Source: Faecalicatena sp. Marseille-Q4148 (GTDB lineage: Bacteria; Bacillota; Clostridia; Lachnospirales; Lachnospiraceae). From it: a stretch of 64,000 nucleotides of DNA. The notes below the pieces were generated by a model. The model saw only the letters and a program-made list of their open reading frames with translations, made no database searches and was not told the DNA's origin. This document shows, in pieces, positions 61,810-64,000 of this stretch (position 1 is the first letter of the stretch; every line of letters starts with the position of its first letter). The translations under genes and the position numbers were made by a program. The DNA is taken from the NCBI GenBank assembly GCA_018228665.1, contig CP073692.1, forward strand, positions 1,438,046 through 1,502,045, given 5' to 3'.

Positions 61810-62988
61810 TTATTTTGTTTCTTTTAATGATTCATTTACAATATTTTGAATATCTAATTCTTCCTGAAGGCTCTTGGCAAGAAGCATTTCTTCTGCCTGA
61901 CTTACTGTCAGAGTTTCCTGAGAAACTTCTTTCTTCTCAGTCCCGCCTTTCTTTTGAGATGCTGCCGCAGTTCCCTCCGGTTTCTTTCCTGAAGATTCTT
62001 TTCTCCGAACCCGGGATGTCTTTACCGCATCTTTGCCCTCTGCTTCTCCCAAAGATGCCGTTTCCTGTCGCTCATTAATTGTCTTCACTGTTTTCTCCGG
62101 TGGTGCAATCTGAATCTTTGGAACTGCCTTCACATAATAATAGAATTCATCATCTTCAAACTGAAGACGTTCTGTTCTCGTATAATCAACCGCAAATACA
62201 AAAAATTCTATCAGAAACCCAATCGCTCCCGCCACAAGGCAGCCAACAATCAGTTCTACATAGGACGTGTTGATATTTAAAATGATTTCGCCCCCGACAA
62301 TCACGATCATATTAACAACGATTCCGGAAACAATTGCTATTTCCCATGCATGATCTACCGCCAGTCTTCTGATTCCGTACACAGCAAGCAGACAGATTCC
62401 AAATGCTGCGATCATAATCCACATTTCTTTATTTGAGAATGCTTTCTGCAGAAATACTGTTATCTGCTGCATCATTCCGCCTTCCAGACCTTTCAGAACC
62501 GTAGCTGATTCATTGACATAAGTAACCATGTAATATGTGATCACACCAAGCGCGATTGGAAGAACCGCTGTCGGTGTACCGATCAATCCCCATACAATCG
62601 GAATCACATATGGGATTTTAAATGCAAATGCAATCGGAACAAGCAAAATAATCACGCCTGTCTTTGGTGCAAATCGAAAGTAAAAGATAAACATAAGAAC
62701 AAATATTGCCAAAGCTGTAGCTGCAATCCCAAGTGAAAGTGAAAACAGATGGGCAATCGTTAAACCGGCTGCTGCAAGCACGGTAAATACCGTTGGCAAA
62801 AATGCGCATACAACCGCCAGTACCACCATAACAACCGGCTGTGCAAGCGGCTTCATATACCCAAGCTTCGTACTGACAAACCAAAATGTCAGAAACGCAA
62901 GTGCAAATTGAATGGCCTTATCAATGTAAAAGGAATATTTCGCGTACAGACGCTGAAGCTTCTCTTTCCAAACTAATAAATTACTCAT
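61810..62988 (-). CDS. unknown polytopic membrane protein upstream of cdaA
   Basis: 392 residues: about eight hydrophobic segments (residues 20-270), then a charged tail of about 110 residues (DDEFYYYVKAVPKIQI, RVRRKESSGKKPEG, SQAEEMLLAKSLQEELD). I do not recognise a domain. Conserved position next to cdaA in related Lachnospiraceae is my recollection. The ATG follows a GGAG site and lies directly after the next upstream gene. It could link the cyclase to envelope status; not shown. Confidence 0.72.
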   Translation of the reverse strand: MSNLLVWKEKLQRLYAKYSFYIDKAIQFALAFLTFWFVSTKLGYMKPLAQPVVMVVLAVVCAFLPTVFTVLAAAGLTIAHLFSLSLGIAATALAIFVLMFIFYFRFAPKTGVIILLVPIAFAFKIPYVIPIVWGLIGTPTAVLPIALGVITYYMVTYVNESATVLKGLEGGMMQQITVFLQKAFSNKEMWIMIAAFGICLLAVYGIRRLAVDHAWEIAIVSGIVVNMIVIVGGEIILNINTSYVELIVGCLVAGAIGFLIEFFVFAVDYTRTERLQFEDDEFYYYVKAVPKIQIAPPEKTVKTINERQETASLGEAEGKDAVKTSRVRRKESSGKKPEGTAAASQKKGGTEKKEVSQETLTVSQAEEMLLAKSLQEELDIQNIVNESLKETK

Positions 62989-63384
62989 CTACCTTTTCTC
63001 CTTTTTATACATCTTATTCAAAAGATTCAAATCCCGATTATAGCGCTTTACCCGCTCTCTCGCCTGGTCATGGCGCTTCTTATAGAGCTGACTGCTGATA
63101 ATTCCATAGCAAACGATAAGAAGCAGATATCCTATAATGATACCGCCTGCTATCACAATCATTCCCTGCAGACTCAAATGTTCCATAATTTTCTCTGCAA
63201 ACACTACTCCTAACAGAGCAAGCAGAATCATATAACCGATCGTTACCCAAATGAATGTCCAGATCACATTCCATCCTGCATAATCTTTTCTAAAATAGGC
63301 ACTGATTTTGAAATCTTCCTGACCTTGTTTCTGCTCATAAGCGGCCATCCGCGTCATTAGCTTTACTCGTTCTTCATTCAGCAT
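62989..63384 (-). CDS. unknown small two-helix membrane protein
   Basis: 131 residues: a basic N-terminus (NEERVKLMTRMAAYEQKQGQ), helices at about 42-65 and 73-95 (IWTFIWVTIGYMILLALLGV, GMIVIAGGIIIGYLLLIVCY), then a basic amphipathic tail (LYKKRHDQARERVKRYNRD). Its stop is directly followed by the 392-residue gene's start, so the two are co-translated. GAGGTG ribosome site. Function unknown. Confidence 0.72.
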   Translation of the reverse strand: MLNEERVKLMTRMAAYEQKQGQEDFKISAYFRKDYAGWNVIWTFIWVTIGYMILLALLGVVFAEKIMEHLSLQGMIVIAGGIIIGYLLLIVCYGIISSQLYKKRHDQARERVKRYNRDLNLLNKMYKKEKR

Positions 63385-63432
63385 AGTTTCACCTCAATGT
63401 TCGTTCTTTCCTCATTGTAGTATATCATATAG

Positions 63433-64000
63433 TTAGAAACCTTGTCCAATACTTATAGTTAAAAAATATACTCTTTCTACGCCTTTTTTGTGCATTTTTC
63501 TGGAAATCGTGTCGATTGTCGCACCAGTTGTATAAATATCATCCAGAAGCAATACTCTTCTATATTTTTTGATCTGCTCATCAATCACAAATGCCCTCCG
63601 AAGATTTTCTGTACGCTCTGCCGGATCAAGCTCTTTTGACGGTTTCGTATCTTCCACTCGAATGACGACATTCTCATCCAGCGGAATTTGTGAGATACGC
63701 GACAGTTGTTTTGCGATCACTGCCGCTTGATTGTATCCCCGCTTTCGATATCTTTTCCGGTGAACCGGAACCGGTATGATTACGTCCGGTTTCCATCTTT
63801 GCATCTCCTCTGCATACCTTTCCCAGAGACTTTTTGCAAAATACGAGCCATAGTATCTCTGGTTTTTATATTTAAAGCGATAAAGTGCATCGCTGACCGG
63901 AGTTTTATGTACCCAGAGACTCCGTCCTTCCTCAAAACTCTTTTTGCGCTTTTTACAGTCAAAACAGTATTCCTGCTGCTCGTCCGGTATCGGTTTTCCA
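63433..64000 (-). CDS. comF: ComF family phosphoribosyltransferase-like protein, 5' end cut by window edge
   Basis: 189 C-terminal residues are visible in one open frame from 63999 to the stop at 63433; the true start lies beyond the right edge. An N-terminal zinc-ribbon remnant (EYCFDCKKRKKSFEEGRS) is followed by YRFKYKNQRYYGSYFAKSLW, WKPDVIIPVPVHRKRYRKRG and the PRTase loop VLLLDDIYTTGATIDTI. ComF acts in DNA uptake in competent bacteria. Shorter frames starting at internal methionines (for example 63804) are fragments of this gene. Nearest downstream gene is 48 bases away. Confidence 0.93.
   Translation of the reverse strand, partial: GKPIPDEQQEYCFDCKKRKKSFEEGRSLWVHKTPVSDALYRFKYKNQRYYGSYFAKSLWERYAEEMQRWKPDVIIPVPVHRKRYRKRGYNQAAVIAKQLSRISQIPLDENVVIRVEDTKPSKELDPAERTENLRRAFVIDEQIKKYRRVLLLDDIYTTGATIDTISRKMHKKGVERVYFLTISIGQGF

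Overview
The window reads as a low-GC, endospore-forming Gram-positive anaerobe, most likely a gut Lachnospiraceae (Clostridium cluster XIVa). This is inferred from gene content, not from a marker gene. The spore-coat operon cotJABC, a GerMN lipoprotein, strong AAGGAGG ribosome sites, TTGACA/TATAAT promoters, LCP ligases, cdaA-cdaR and an ECF-type pantothenate S component all point that way. No rRNA, tRNA, CRISPR array, transposase, integrase or phage gene was seen. Almost everything is on the minus strand; only cotJABC and coaBC are on plus, so the text below runs right to left when following transcription.

Region 1 (1-9.7 kb) is housekeeping. It holds a partial DegV protein, a SEDS (FtsW/RodA-type) glycosyltransferase with asnB, and a de novo NAD operon nadA-nadB-nadC-niaR whose promoter carries a palindrome over the -35 box, as expected for feedback by NiaR. 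An ACT-domain protein, an unknown 80-residue protein and the plus-strand cotJABC operon follow.

Region 2 (9.7-25.2 kb) holds an M20 peptidase, an EamA exporter and a MATE transporter; a beta-galactoside cassette (lacI, lacZ, two ABC permeases and a lipoprotein sugar-binding protein, without its own ATPase); a pantothenate/CoA cluster (panT-coaX facing coaBC); and an HtrA-type protease.

Region 3 (25.3-59.3 kb) is a very large surface-polysaccharide locus, the most interesting part of the window. It encodes L-rhamnose precursor genes (rfbC, rfbD), a complete UDP-L-FucNAc pathway (fnlA, fnlB, fnlC, the same set as S. aureus capE/F/G), a WbuB-like transferase, a priming sugar-phosphate transferase, several GT2 enzymes including two related tandem-domain giants, an ABC exporter (Wzm/Wzt) and also a Wzx-type flippase. 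It further holds a GT2 + DUF2304 + GT-C trio, an LTA-synthase/OpgB-like phosphoglycerol transferase, two LCP ligases, and a 1340-residue amidase/glucosaminidase with seven internal repeats. The combination resembles, gene function by gene function, the streptococcal group A carbohydrate (Gac) system: a backbone exported by an ABC transporter and then decorated outside the membrane. The side-branch sugar here is plausibly FucNAc instead of GlcNAc. Promoters and terminators that I can read divide the locus into about six transcription units.

Region 4 (59.3-64 kb) is comF (partial), two unknown membrane proteins, cdaA, cdaR (YbbR) and an HPr-family phosphocarrier in one apparent operon, linking c-di-AMP synthesis with a PTS-type protein.
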